Source: Kineosporia corallincola
GTDB lineage: Bacteria > Actinomycetota > Actinomycetes > Actinomycetales > Kineosporiaceae
Reading direction: 5' to 3'
Assembly: GCF_018499875.1 (NCBI RefSeq)
Contig: NZ_JAHBAY010000004.1
Coordinates: 372,001 to 436,000 of the forward strand
DNA: 64,000 nt
Part shown: positions 28,027 through 36,117 of the stretch, in pieces
Layout: each line of letters starts with the position of its first letter
How positions within the stretch are numbered: the first letter of the stretch is position 1
Program-made: the position numbers and the translations under genes
Notes under the pieces: model-generated
Databases searched by the model: none
Told to the model about the DNA's origin: nothing
The model's input: the letters and a program-made list of their open reading frames with translations, nothing else

Positions 28027-29244
28027 TCAGGCGGCCGTGGGCTGGGAGGCGCCCGGGCGGGGCGCCTCCCACTCGTCGTTGACGTTGCCCGGGTGCACGG
28101 GCTCGCGGCGGGAGTGCAGCCAGATCGCGACCGCGGCGGCCACCAGCAGCGCCGTGATCACCACGGCGCCGAACAGGCCACCGCCGAGAAGGTCGGCGAC
28201 GTACCAGGTCAGGGCACCCACCAGGGCGGAGGCCGGAAGGGTGATCACCCAGGCGGCGACCATCCGCACCGCCACCCGCCAGCGCACCGCCGCACCCGGC
28301 TTGCCCACGCCGGAGCCGAGGATCGAGCCGGTCGCGACGTGGGTGGTGGACAGCGCGAAGCCGAGGTGGCTGGAGACCAGGATGACGGCGCCGGACGCGC
28401 CCTCGGCGGCCATGCCCTGCGGCGAGGCGATCTCCACCAGGCCCTTGCCGAGCGTGCGGATGATCCGCCAGCCGCCCAGGTAGGTGCCGGACGCGATGGC
28501 CAGCGCGCAGCAGGCCTTCACCCAGAACGGGATGTTCCCGGTGTCGGTCCAGTGCCCGGAGGCGATCAGGGCCAGGGTGATCACCCCCATCGTCTTCTGC
28601 GCGTCGTTGGTGCCGTGGGCCAGCGAGACCAGCGATGCGGAACCGATCTGGCCCCAGCGGAAACCGGTCTCGGTGAAGCGTTCCGCCACCCCGCTGGTGA
28701 CCCGGTACACCAGCCAGGTGCCGACCGCGGCGACCAGTCCGGCGATGACCGGGGACGCCAGTGCCGGCAGGATCACCTTGCCGATGACGCCGTCCACCTT
28801 GGAACCGTCGCCGTTCCAGTTGACGCCGCTGGTGCCCAGTCCGGCCATGGTGGCGCCGACCAGGCCGCCGAACAGGGCGTGCGAGGAGCTGGAGGGCAGG
28901 CCGACCAGCCAGGTGAGCAGGTTCCAGGTGATGCCGCCGATCAGCCCGGCCAGCACGATCAGCAGCAGATCGGCACCACCGCCGCTGAGCAGCTCGGGTT
29001 TCGGGGCTCCGGCGGAGTCCTGGATCTTCACCACGGCGTTGGTCACCGTGAGCGCGACCTCGACGGACAGGAAGGCGCCGACCAGGTTGAGGGCGCCGGA
29101 CAGAGCGACGGCGGTCCTGGGGGACAGGGCGCCGGTCGCGATGGACGTGGCCATGGCATTGGCCGTGTCGTGGAAGCCGTTCGTGAAGTCGAACGCCAGA
29201 GCCACCACGACAACCAGGACGAGGATCACCGTTGCGGTCGTCAC
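28027..29244 (-). CDS. PiT-family inorganic phosphate transporter, copy 1
   Basis: 405 residues, about 10-11 membrane helices. FDFTNGFHDTANAMATSIAT and WLVGLPSSSSHALFGGLVGA are the duplicated PiT signatures, the second repeat with the SSSSHA motif. PiT proteins take up phosphate with a cation at low affinity. Nearly identical to copy 2 (a 119-base block at 28841-28959 matches 30519-30637 exactly). Starts with GTG 29244 and has its own upstream element at 29299-29323. Confidence 0.94.
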   Translation of the reverse strand: MTTATVILVLVVVVALAFDFTNGFHDTANAMATSIATGALSPRTAVALSGALNLVGAFLSVEVALTVTNAVVKIQDSAGAPKPELLSGGGADLLLIVLAGLIGGITWNLLTWLVGLPSSSSHALFGGLVGATMAGLGTSGVNWNGDGSKVDGVIGKVILPALASPVIAGLVAAVGTWLVYRVTSGVAERFTETGFRWGQIGSASLVSLAHGTNDAQKTMGVITLALIASGHWTDTGNIPFWVKACCALAIASGTYLGGWRIIRTLGKGLVEIASPQGMAAEGASGAVILVSSHLGFALSTTHVATGSILGSGVGKPGAAVRWRVAVRMVAAWVITLPASALVGALTWYVADLLGGGLFGAVVITALLVAAAVAIWLHSRREPVHPGNVNDEWEAPRPGASQPTAA

Positions 29245-29298
29245 GCCGCCAGGTTCACCCCGGAGCCATGATCGGCTCCAGGGGTTCGATACAGGTGT

Positions 29299-29323
29299 CC
29301 GGCAGTGTTCGCCGCACGTTCAC
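29299..29323 (-). promoter_or_regulatory. Conserved element upstream of PiT copy 1
   Basis: A 25-base stretch matching one at the same distance (about 55 bases) upstream of PiT copy 2 at 21-22 of 25 positions. Both end in GTTCAC, which resembles the start of actinobacterial PHO boxes, although on the strand opposite to the gene. It could be a PhoP site or simply part of the duplicated promoter. Confidence 0.45.
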
Positions 29324-29340
29324 TCGATGCGCTGAGGCAA

Positions 29341-29649
29341 CTACTTGTCGCGCAGAACCGGGTAGACGCTGGAGAAGTCGAGCGTCTTGCCGAAGCCGGA
29401 GGCCACGATCATCACCAGGCCGAGCGCCACGACCAGCAGCACGATCGCGAAGCACAGGTAGGCGACGGCCCGGCCGACCGGGTGCGGGGCCGGGGTGACG
29501 CCGGGAGCGTGCTCCTCGGCGTCCCCGCCCGTGCCGTAGGCCAGGGACCGCACGCCCACCGCGAACAGCGTGGGCAGGCCGGCGCCGAGCGCCAGGCCGG
29601 TGAGCAGGATCTTCCAGATCGCCTGCCACTCCAGGGCAAGGGTGTGCAT
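29341..29649 (-). CDS. Small two-TM protein, partner of PiT transporter 2
   Basis: 102 residues, start MHTLALEWQAIWKILL, with the same two membrane segments as the copy at 27706-28014. Lies 19 bases after PiT copy 2. The frame is open further upstream, but ATG 29649 matches the start of its twin. Not followed by a DUF3349 gene, unlike copy 1. Confidence 0.85.
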   Translation of the reverse strand: MHTLALEWQAIWKILLTGLALGAGLPTLFAVGVRSLAYGTGGDAEEHAPGVTPAPHPVGRAVAYLCFAIVLLVVALGLVMIVASGFGKTLDFSSVYPVLRDK

Positions 29650-29668
29650 CTTCGTGTGATTCCTCGGT

Positions 29669-30922
29669 TCAGGCGGCCGGGGCCGACGTCTGGGGGGTGG
29701 CGGCGTTGGTGTCGACGACGTCGGTCGCCACGTCACCGGAGGGCTCCCACTCGTCGGTGACGTTGCCGGCGTGCACCGGCTGGTTGCGGGAGTGCAGCCA
29801 CATCGCCGTGGTGGCGAGGGCCAGGATCAGGGCGATCACCAGGGCGCCGAGCATGCCGCCGCCGAGCATGTGGGCGATGCCCCACATCAGGGCGCCGATC
29901 AGGCCGGCCGCGGGCAGGGTGATCAGCCAGGCGGCCACCATCCGGCCGGCCACCCGCCAGCGCACCCGGCCGTCCGGCTTGCCCACCCCGGAGCCGAGGA
30001 TCGAGCCGGTCGCGACGTGGGTGGTGGACAGGGCCAGGCCCATGTGGCTGGAGATCAGGATGACCGCGCCGGAGCTGGCGTCCGAGGCCATGCCCTGCGG
30101 CGAGGCGATGTCGACCAGGCCCTTGCCGAGCGTGCGGATGATCCGCCAGCCGCCCAGGTAGCTGCCCAGCGCGATGGCGATCGCGCACACGGCCTTGACC
30201 CAGAACGGGATGTTCTCGGTGTCGGTCCAGTGCCCGGAGGCGATCAGGGCCAGGGTGATGATGCCCATCGTCTTCTGCGCGTCGTTGGTGCCGTGGGCCA
30301 GGGAGACCAGGGACGCCGAGCCGATCTGGCCCCAGCGGAACGTCTTCTCGCTGTAGCGCTGGGCCACGCCGCGGGTGACCCGGTAGACCAGCCAGGTGCC
30401 GACCGCGGCCACGATGCCGGCGATCATCGGCGACATGATCGCGGGCAGGATCACCTTGCCCACCACGCCGTCGATCTTGCTGCCGTCGCCGTTCCAGTTG
30501 ACGCCGCTGGTGCCGAGCCCGGCCATGGTGGCGCCGACCAGGCCGCCGAACAGGGCGTGCGAGGAGCTGGAGGGCAGGCCGACCAGCCAGGTGAGCAGGT
30601 TCCAGGTGATGCCGCCGATCAGCCCGGCCAGCACGATGATCAGCAGGTCGCTGCCGCCGCCGGAGAGCAGCTCCGGTTTCGGCGATCCGTCCGACGTCTG
30701 GATCTTCACCACGGCGTTCGTCACTGTCAGCGCCACCTCGACGGAGAGGAAGGCCCCGATCAGATTGAGGATGCCGGAGAGGGCCACCGCCACCTTGGGC
30801 GTCAGCGCCCCGGTAGCGATCGACGCTGCCATCGCATTGGCCGTGTCGTGGAAGCCGTTCGTGAAGTCGAACGCCAGGGCCACCACGACAACCAGGACCA
30901 GAATCACCGTTGCGGTTGTCAC
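29669..30922 (-). CDS. PiT-family inorganic phosphate transporter, copy 2
   Basis: 417 residues, very similar to copy 1 throughout (FDFTNGFHDTANAMAASIAT and SSSSHALFGGLVGATMAGLG). The difference in length is mainly at the C-terminus, where about 15 extra residues (VATDVVDTNAATPQ) occur. I placed the start at GTG 30922 by matching copy 1. It is the upstream member of a tandem duplication on the minus strand. Confidence 0.93.
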   Translation of the reverse strand: MTTATVILVLVVVVALAFDFTNGFHDTANAMAASIATGALTPKVAVALSGILNLIGAFLSVEVALTVTNAVVKIQTSDGSPKPELLSGGGSDLLIIVLAGLIGGITWNLLTWLVGLPSSSSHALFGGLVGATMAGLGTSGVNWNGDGSKIDGVVGKVILPAIMSPMIAGIVAAVGTWLVYRVTRGVAQRYSEKTFRWGQIGSASLVSLAHGTNDAQKTMGIITLALIASGHWTDTENIPFWVKAVCAIAIALGSYLGGWRIIRTLGKGLVDIASPQGMASDASSGAVILISSHMGLALSTTHVATGSILGSGVGKPDGRVRWRVAGRMVAAWLITLPAAGLIGALMWGIAHMLGGGMLGALVIALILALATTAMWLHSRNQPVHAGNVTDEWEPSGDVATDVVDTNAATPQTSAPAA

Positions 30923-30976
30923 GGCGTCAGCGTCTCTTCCGGCACCCGTCACTTACTAGAGAAGTCCGCAAACGGA

Positions 30977-31001
30977 CCGGCAGTGTTTGCCCGTCGTTCA
31001 C
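30977..31001 (-). promoter_or_regulatory. Conserved element upstream of PiT copy 2
   Basis: Counterpart of 29299-29323, about 55 bases before the GTG start. Differences cluster in the middle of the element. The GTTCAC core is retained and followed here by C, giving GTTCACC. Confidence 0.45.
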
Positions 31002-31184
31002 CAATGATCGCGAGAAAATGGAAAGTTCGGCCTTGCGCAAATCATTCACCAAGGCTGGACAGGGTTCTCACAGCACCAGAACTGGATGCTGCCCTGTCCG
31101 CTCGCCCGGCGCGGGACACTGCGCCGATCGTGGATCTCCTTACATCCTGTCGAATTTCGGGCACTGAACGTGGTGGCTGCCCCG

Positions 31185-31847
31185 TCATGCCGCTGAGTCG
31201 TCCTCACCGTCGATCATCGTGTTGGCCGCGGCCCGGAACAGCAGGGCCATGCTGGTGGCCCCCGGATCCTGGTGCCCTACGGTGCGTTCGCCCAGGTAAC
31301 TGGCCCGGCCCTGGCGGGCGAGCATCGGCGTGGTGGCGTCGCGACCGGCCTCGGCGGCGTCCGCGCCGGCCCGGATCGCCTCGTCGAACGGCCGGCCGGA
31401 GGCCAGTGACGACTCCAGCGTCTCGACCGCCGGGATCAGTGCGTCCAGCATGGTCTTGTCGCCGGCCGAGGCCTTGCCCCGGGTCAGCACCCCCTCCAGC
31501 CCGGCCCGGAACGCCTCGGCCAGCGAGTCCGGCCCGAGCGCGTCGCAGTCCCCGGCCGAGGCAGCCATCCGCAGGAAGAACGTGCCGTACAACGGCCCGC
31601 TCGCCCCGCCCACGGTGCTGACCAGCGCCATGCCGGTCTGCTTGAGGATGGGCCCGATGCTGTCCGGCGTGGAGTCGTCGGCGAGCACCGACACCACGGC
31701 CTTCATACCCCGCGCCAGGTTGGAGCCGTGATCGGCGTCGCCGATCGCCGAGTCCAGCTCGGTGAGCAGGGCGGAGAACTCCTCCACGTCACCGGCGAAC
31801 CGGATCAGCCAGTTTCTCAGGGTGGTGACATCGACGATCTCGCTCAT
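31185..31847 (-). CDS. dhaL: Dihydroxyacetone kinase ADP-binding subunit (DhaL)
   Basis: 220 residues of the DhaL/Dak2 fold. GDADHGSNLARGM (36-48) holds the Asp residues that bind Mg-ADP, and TVGGASGPLYGTFF and GRASYLGERTVGHQDPGA are the other family blocks. DhaL works with DhaK and DhaM in PEP-dependent phosphorylation of dihydroxyacetone, but neither partner is adjacent here. GGGAG lies seven bases before ATG 31847. The 262 bases downstream, up to the PiT 2 start, hold only that gene's promoter element. Confidence 0.9.
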   Translation of the reverse strand: MSEIVDVTTLRNWLIRFAGDVEEFSALLTELDSAIGDADHGSNLARGMKAVVSVLADDSTPDSIGPILKQTGMALVSTVGGASGPLYGTFFLRMAASAGDCDALGPDSLAEAFRAGLEGVLTRGKASAGDKTMLDALIPAVETLESSLASGRPFDEAIRAGADAAEAGRDATTPMLARQGRASYLGERTVGHQDPGATSMALLFRAAANTMIDGEDDSAA

Positions 31848-32056
31848 CAGGCTCCCCAGCGCAGTCCCGGTGTGTTCACCGGTGCGTCCCACCGACGCAC
31901 CGGATCATCGTCCCCCTTCACCGGCGCGACCAGGTACCCGGCCGGGGGCAGGTGCCGCCGCGGAGCATCGGGAAGGGGCCGCGCGCCTGCTCCGGGTTAG
32001 GATCGGCGGGCGAGTCCACAGCTCCTCGACGACTTCCTGGAAAAGGCGAACACGTC

Positions 32057-33295
32057 GTGATCCCATCTCCGCAGGACTCTTTCGCCGCCGACACGCGGGC
32101 CGGCGTGCGGGCCACCTACGCCGCCTTCATCGCCACCGGGTTCATCTTCGCCAGCTGGGCCGCGCGCATCCCGCAGTTCAAGGAGCACCTCGGGCTGGGC
32201 GCGGGAGAACTCGGCCTGGTGCTGCTGTCCATCGCGGTGGGCTCGCTCATCTCACTGCCACTGGCCGGGGCCATCGTCACCCGGTTCGGATCCCGGCGCA
32301 CGGTGGGCACTCTCGCGGTCATGGACGGCGCGGCGGTGGCCGTGATCGCCCTGGGTTACCACGCGGGTGCTCCGGTGGTGGCACTCGGTCTGGTGCTGTT
32401 CGGCTTCGCCCAGGGCGGCTGGGACGTGGCGATGAACGTGCAGGGCGCGGTGGTGGAACGTCGCCTGGGCCGGGCCATCATGCCGCGCTTCCACGCCGGG
32501 TTCAGCCTGGGCACGGTGGCCGCGGCCCTGCTGGCGGCGCTGATGGTGGGGCTGGGCGTGCCGCCGCCCGTGCACCTGCTGCTGTGCGCGGCGCTGATCG
32601 CGGCCTACGTGCCTTTCGCCGTCCGTGATTTCGTGCCCGACACCGAACCGGAACCCGCGACGGAACCCGGCGCACCCCCGGTGCCCGCCGCACCGAAGGT
32701 GCCCGTGATCGTCGCCTGGACCGAGCCGCGCACCCTGCTGATCGGGCTGTTCGTACTGACTTTCGCGTTCGCCGAGGGCACCGGCAACGACTGGGCGAGC
32801 GTCGCCATGATCGACGGCCACGGCACCTCCGACGCGGTGGGCACGCTCGGGTTCGCGGTGTTCCTCGGCGCGATGACGCTCGGCCGCTGGTTCGGCCCGC
32901 ACCTGCTGGACCGGTACGGCCGCTCCGGTCTGCTCCAGGTCATGGCCGTGACCGCGGTGCTCGGGGTGCTGCTGTTCGTGCTCGGCCCGAACCCGGTGCT
33001 GGCCTTCGCCGGCACCGTGCTCTGGGGCGTCGGCACGGCCCTGGGTTTCCCGGTGGGCATGAGCGCCGCCGCCGACGAGCCCGCCCGGGCGGCGGCCCGG
33101 GTGAGCGTCGTGGCGTCGGTGGGATATTTCGCCTTCCTCGGCGGGCCACCGCTCGTCGGACTGCTCGGCGACCGGTTCTCGGTGCTCACCTCGGTGCTCG
33201 CGGTGGGCGTGGCGATGGTGCTGGCGATCTTCGTGGCGCCGGTCACCCGGCAGCCGGGAACCGTTGAGCCGCAACAGGTCAGGGCGTCAGGATGA
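32057..33295 (+). CDS. MFS transporter (paralogue of the one at 23.6-25.0 kb)
   Basis: 412 residues, about 12 helices. AAFIATGFIFASWAARIPQF parallels the SWAARVP start of the other MFS gene, and the central loop is shorter. Substrate not predictable. GTG 32057 has GGAAAAGG upstream; a longer frame to 31952 is unlikely. It is divergent from dhaL. Confidence 0.88.
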   Translation: MIPSPQDSFAADTRAGVRATYAAFIATGFIFASWAARIPQFKEHLGLGAGELGLVLLSIAVGSLISLPLAGAIVTRFGSRRTVGTLAVMDGAAVAVIALGYHAGAPVVALGLVLFGFAQGGWDVAMNVQGAVVERRLGRAIMPRFHAGFSLGTVAAALLAALMVGLGVPPPVHLLLCAALIAAYVPFAVRDFVPDTEPEPATEPGAPPVPAAPKVPVIVAWTEPRTLLIGLFVLTFAFAEGTGNDWASVAMIDGHGTSDAVGTLGFAVFLGAMTLGRWFGPHLLDRYGRSGLLQVMAVTAVLGVLLFVLGPNPVLAFAGTVLWGVGTALGFPVGMSAAADEPARAAARVSVVASVGYFAFLGGPPLVGLLGDRFSVLTSVLAVGVAMVLAIFVAPVTRQPGTVEPQQVRASG

Positions 33296-33326
33296 TCTTC
33301 CCGCCGTTCGGCCGGTGCCTGGTCGT

Positions 33327-33926
33327 TCAGTGCTTGGCCATCTGGACGATCACCGCGACGTTCGCCACCAGGATGCCGAAGAAGGCGCAGCCGAAGCTGA
33401 TCGCGAAGCCTGCCCCCGGGTCCCCGCCGGTCAGCCGCCCGCTCATGCCCAGCGCCAGGTTGGCGACGAACCCCAGCAGCCCGCCGACGGTGAGCAGCAG
33501 CCCTAGGCCGATGGCCACGCGCAGCGGGCCCCGGCACCCGCGCAGGGCGCCGAGCCAGGCCGGTTCCTGGTCGTGCAGCGTGCCCCCGACAGCCAGGCCG
33601 TGCCCGAAAGACTGCACGGCGTAGACACTCTGCGGCAGCAGACCGGCGCCGCCGCGACGTTCCACGTCTTCGACCACCATCCGGGCCAGAGCCCGCAGCT
33701 CGTGGTCGCGCAGCGCTCCGCGCACCTGCCGCTCGGCCTCGGTCACCGACTCCGGATGGCCCTCCCGCAGCCAGCGCAGGGCGGGCGCCCGGTGCACCAG
33801 GTTGTCGTACAGGTGGGCCAGCGAGCGGTCGACGGCGTCGGTCGCCCCCGCCCCGATCCGGTCCGCGAGGTCGTTGACCCGGCCCGCCGCGAAGGCGGCC
33901 AGGTAGCCCACGACGATCGTCTCCAT
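33327..33926 (-). CDS. Membrane protein of unknown function, two C-terminal TMs
   Basis: 199 residues. A helical cytoplasmic part of about 120 residues (with RVNDLADRIGAGATDAVDRS) precedes two membrane segments (VAIGLGLLLTVGGLLGFVAN and FGCAFFGILVANVAVIVQ). No family recognised. ATG 33926 follows GGGGGG. It is convergent with the MFS gene and lies about 110 bases downstream of the exopolysaccharide operon on the same strand, but a link is not shown. Confidence 0.68.
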   Translation of the reverse strand: METIVVGYLAAFAAGRVNDLADRIGAGATDAVDRSLAHLYDNLVHRAPALRWLREGHPESVTEAERQVRGALRDHELRALARMVVEDVERRGGAGLLPQSVYAVQSFGHGLAVGGTLHDQEPAWLGALRGCRGPLRVAIGLGLLLTVGGLLGFVANLALGMSGRLTGGDPGAGFAISFGCAFFGILVANVAVIVQMAKH

Positions 33927-34040
33927 GAGTCCCCCCGTTCGTTGCGCAGAGCGAGACTGACACGGGCCTCCCACACGTGCAGGAGGTTGCCGGGGGTCTG
34001 CCCCTTCGGGAAGTTTCGCGGCCTGACCTGCGGAGACGGA

Positions 34041-34733
34041 TCAGGGCCGGCGGGTGCGTGAGCGCACGGCGTGGGCCGGTACCACCTCACCGGCGTCCAC
34101 GGTCGTGCCCCGCAGCACCGTGGCCCGGGCGGCCACCCAGGCGCCCCGGCCGATCCGGATCGGGCCGTTGTCGAACTCGAACGCCGGGTCGTGGTGCCGG
34201 TGACTGCCGGTGCAGAGCATCGACTCCTGGCTCAGGCAGACGTCGTCCTCGATGGTGATCGGCTCCAGGTTGAGCAGCCACACCCCCTCGCCGATCCAGC
34301 AGTCGTCCCCGATGCTCAGCTGCCAGGGCCACAGCACCCGCACCCGGTGCCGGATCAGCACCCGCTCGCCCACCCTCGCGCCGAAGGCCCGCAGGATCGG
34401 CGGCCGGAACCGGGCCGGCAGCCACCATTTCGAGAACACCAGGTTCATCGTGGCGAACCAGGCGGCCTGCCAGAGCCTGGAGCGGCCCTTGTCGTACCCG
34501 GCGCCGGTGAACGCGGCCAGGTCGCGTTCCACCGCCGGCCGGTGCCTCTCGGGAGTCTGTGGGGCGAGCAGCGCGTCGAGCGCCGGCACCGCCCGGCGCC
34601 CGGGCGTGGGCACGGCCCTGATGGTGTCGGAGTGTTCTGGAACAGAACGAACCGCAAGAGGATCCGCCGCGTCAGGCTCCACGACGAGCTGGTCGAGGGA
34701 CGGTCCGGCGGGCTGGGGGGTGAGCTCGCTCAT
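34041..34733 (-). CDS. Left-handed beta-helix acetyltransferase, WcaF-like
   Basis: 230 residues. A variable N-terminal 75 residues precede a hexapeptide-repeat acyltransferase domain (IGDDCWIGEGVWLLNLEPIT, then ITIEDDVCLSQESMLCTGSH) of the colanic-acid WcaF type. It probably adds acetyl groups to the surface polysaccharide made by this operon. ATG 34733 overlaps the WcaI-like stop (ATGA), so it is the third gene of the operon. Confidence 0.88.
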   Translation of the reverse strand: MSELTPQPAGPSLDQLVVEPDAADPLAVRSVPEHSDTIRAVPTPGRRAVPALDALLAPQTPERHRPAVERDLAAFTGAGYDKGRSRLWQAAWFATMNLVFSKWWLPARFRPPILRAFGARVGERVLIRHRVRVLWPWQLSIGDDCWIGEGVWLLNLEPITIEDDVCLSQESMLCTGSHRHHDPAFEFDNGPIRIGRGAWVAARATVLRGTTVDAGEVVPAHAVRSRTRRP

Positions 34734-36115
34734 GCTTCGAGGCACTCCTCGATCAGGGCGTCCAGACGGGCGGACGCGGCCTCGCGGCCCAGGTGCGCCT
34801 GCGCGTAGGCGCGCCCGAGAAGGCCCATCTCCTTGCAGGTTCCGGGCCGTGAACGCAGCGCCAGCACCTGGTCGGCCAGCGCCGCCGGCTCGCCCGGGGG
34901 CACCAGGTGCGCCGCGCCGTCGGTGCGCCGCAGCTCGGCCGCGGTGGCGCCGTCGGTGGCGACCGCCGCGATCACCGCCCGGCCCGCGGTCAGGTACGAG
35001 GTGAGCTTGCTGGGCAGTGACATGTCCCCGACACCCGGCCGCTCGTTCACCACGAGCAGGTCGGCGGCGGCCAGTGCCTGCGGGTACTTCACCCCGTCGA
35101 GCGGCTCGACGAACACCAGGTTGTCCAGCCCGCGGCCCTGGGCCTGGATCGCGGCGCGCTGGCTGCCGTCGCCGACGATGACGAACCGGACGCCGGCGTC
35201 GCGTTCCGCGCAGATTCGCGCGGCCTCCACCAGATTGCCGAGATCCTGCTTCAGCCCGATGTTTCCGGTGTGCACCACGGTGAAGGCGTCCTGCGGCCAG
35301 CCGAGCGCGTCGCGGGCGTCGGGGGCGGAGAGGCCGGAGGCGTGGATGTGCGTCCAGTTCGGCAGCACCCGGATGCGCTCGTCCGGCACCCCGTAGGCGC
35401 GCACCTGGTCGCGGAACGCCTCGCTGACCACGGCCACCCGGTCGGCCCGGCGCAGCGCGTAGCGTTCCACCGCACCGGTGGCCGCGCTCACCCGGCCGCC
35501 GCCGCCCGAGATGCCGCTCTGCGTCGCGGCCTTCGCCATCAGGTCCTGCACCACCACGATCAGCTTCGCGCCGGTGCGCTGCGCCACCTGGGCCCCGGCC
35601 ACGGCGCCGCCCAGCGAGGGGGTCACGGCCACCACCACGTCGGGCCGCCGCTCGATCCGGGAGGTCATGCAGTTGAGCAGGAAGGTGAGCTCGTAACCGG
35701 CCCGGCGCAGGGCACTCTGGCGGGCCGGCACGTAGTGCCGCAGCCGCCGCACGGTCAGCCCGTCGCGCCGCCCCAGACCGGCGATGCCGTCGAACGCGTC
35801 GCCGGTCTGCCGGGCCACCTCACGGGTGCGCAGCCGGAACCGGTACTGCGGGTCGAGCCGCCAGTTCGGGTAGTGCGGCATGCCGGTGAGCACGGTGACG
35901 CCGTGCGCGCGGGTGGCCAGGTGATCGGCCATGCCGGTGGTGTAGGGCGCGATGCCGGTCGGCTCGGGGGCGTAGTTGATGCCTACTACCAGAACGTGTT
36001 TCCCGGCCAGCGAGCTGGTGTGGCGGGGCGCCGGGACCGCCGGGGCGCCGCCGCTGCGGGGCAGGATGACCGGCAGCGCTTCCGTCTGGGTCTGGTGGAC
36101 AGAGGTGGATTCCAT
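34730..36115 (-). CDS. WcaI-like glycosyltransferase (GT4)
   Basis: 461 residues. VVGINYAPEPTGIAPYTTGM and GMPHYPNWRLDPQYR are typical of WcaI-type GT4 transferases, with a GT-B fold and VVHTGNIGLKQDLGNLVEAA in the donor half. It likely adds a sugar to the lipid-linked primer made by the adjacent glycosylphosphotransferase. ATG 36115 lies two bases after that gene's stop. Operon order: priming enzyme, this, acetyltransferase. Confidence 0.9.
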   Translation of the reverse strand: MESTSVHQTQTEALPVILPRSGGAPAVPAPRHTSSLAGKHVLVVGINYAPEPTGIAPYTTGMADHLATRAHGVTVLTGMPHYPNWRLDPQYRFRLRTREVARQTGDAFDGIAGLGRRDGLTVRRLRHYVPARQSALRRAGYELTFLLNCMTSRIERRPDVVVAVTPSLGGAVAGAQVAQRTGAKLIVVVQDLMAKAATQSGISGGGGRVSAATGAVERYALRRADRVAVVSEAFRDQVRAYGVPDERIRVLPNWTHIHASGLSAPDARDALGWPQDAFTVVHTGNIGLKQDLGNLVEAARICAERDAGVRFVIVGDGSQRAAIQAQGRGLDNLVFVEPLDGVKYPQALAAADLLVVNERPGVGDMSLPSKLTSYLTAGRAVIAAVATDGATAAELRRTDGAAHLVPPGEPAALADQVLALRSRPGTCKEMGLLGRAYAQAHLGREAASARLDALIEECLEA

Positions 36116-36117
36116 CG

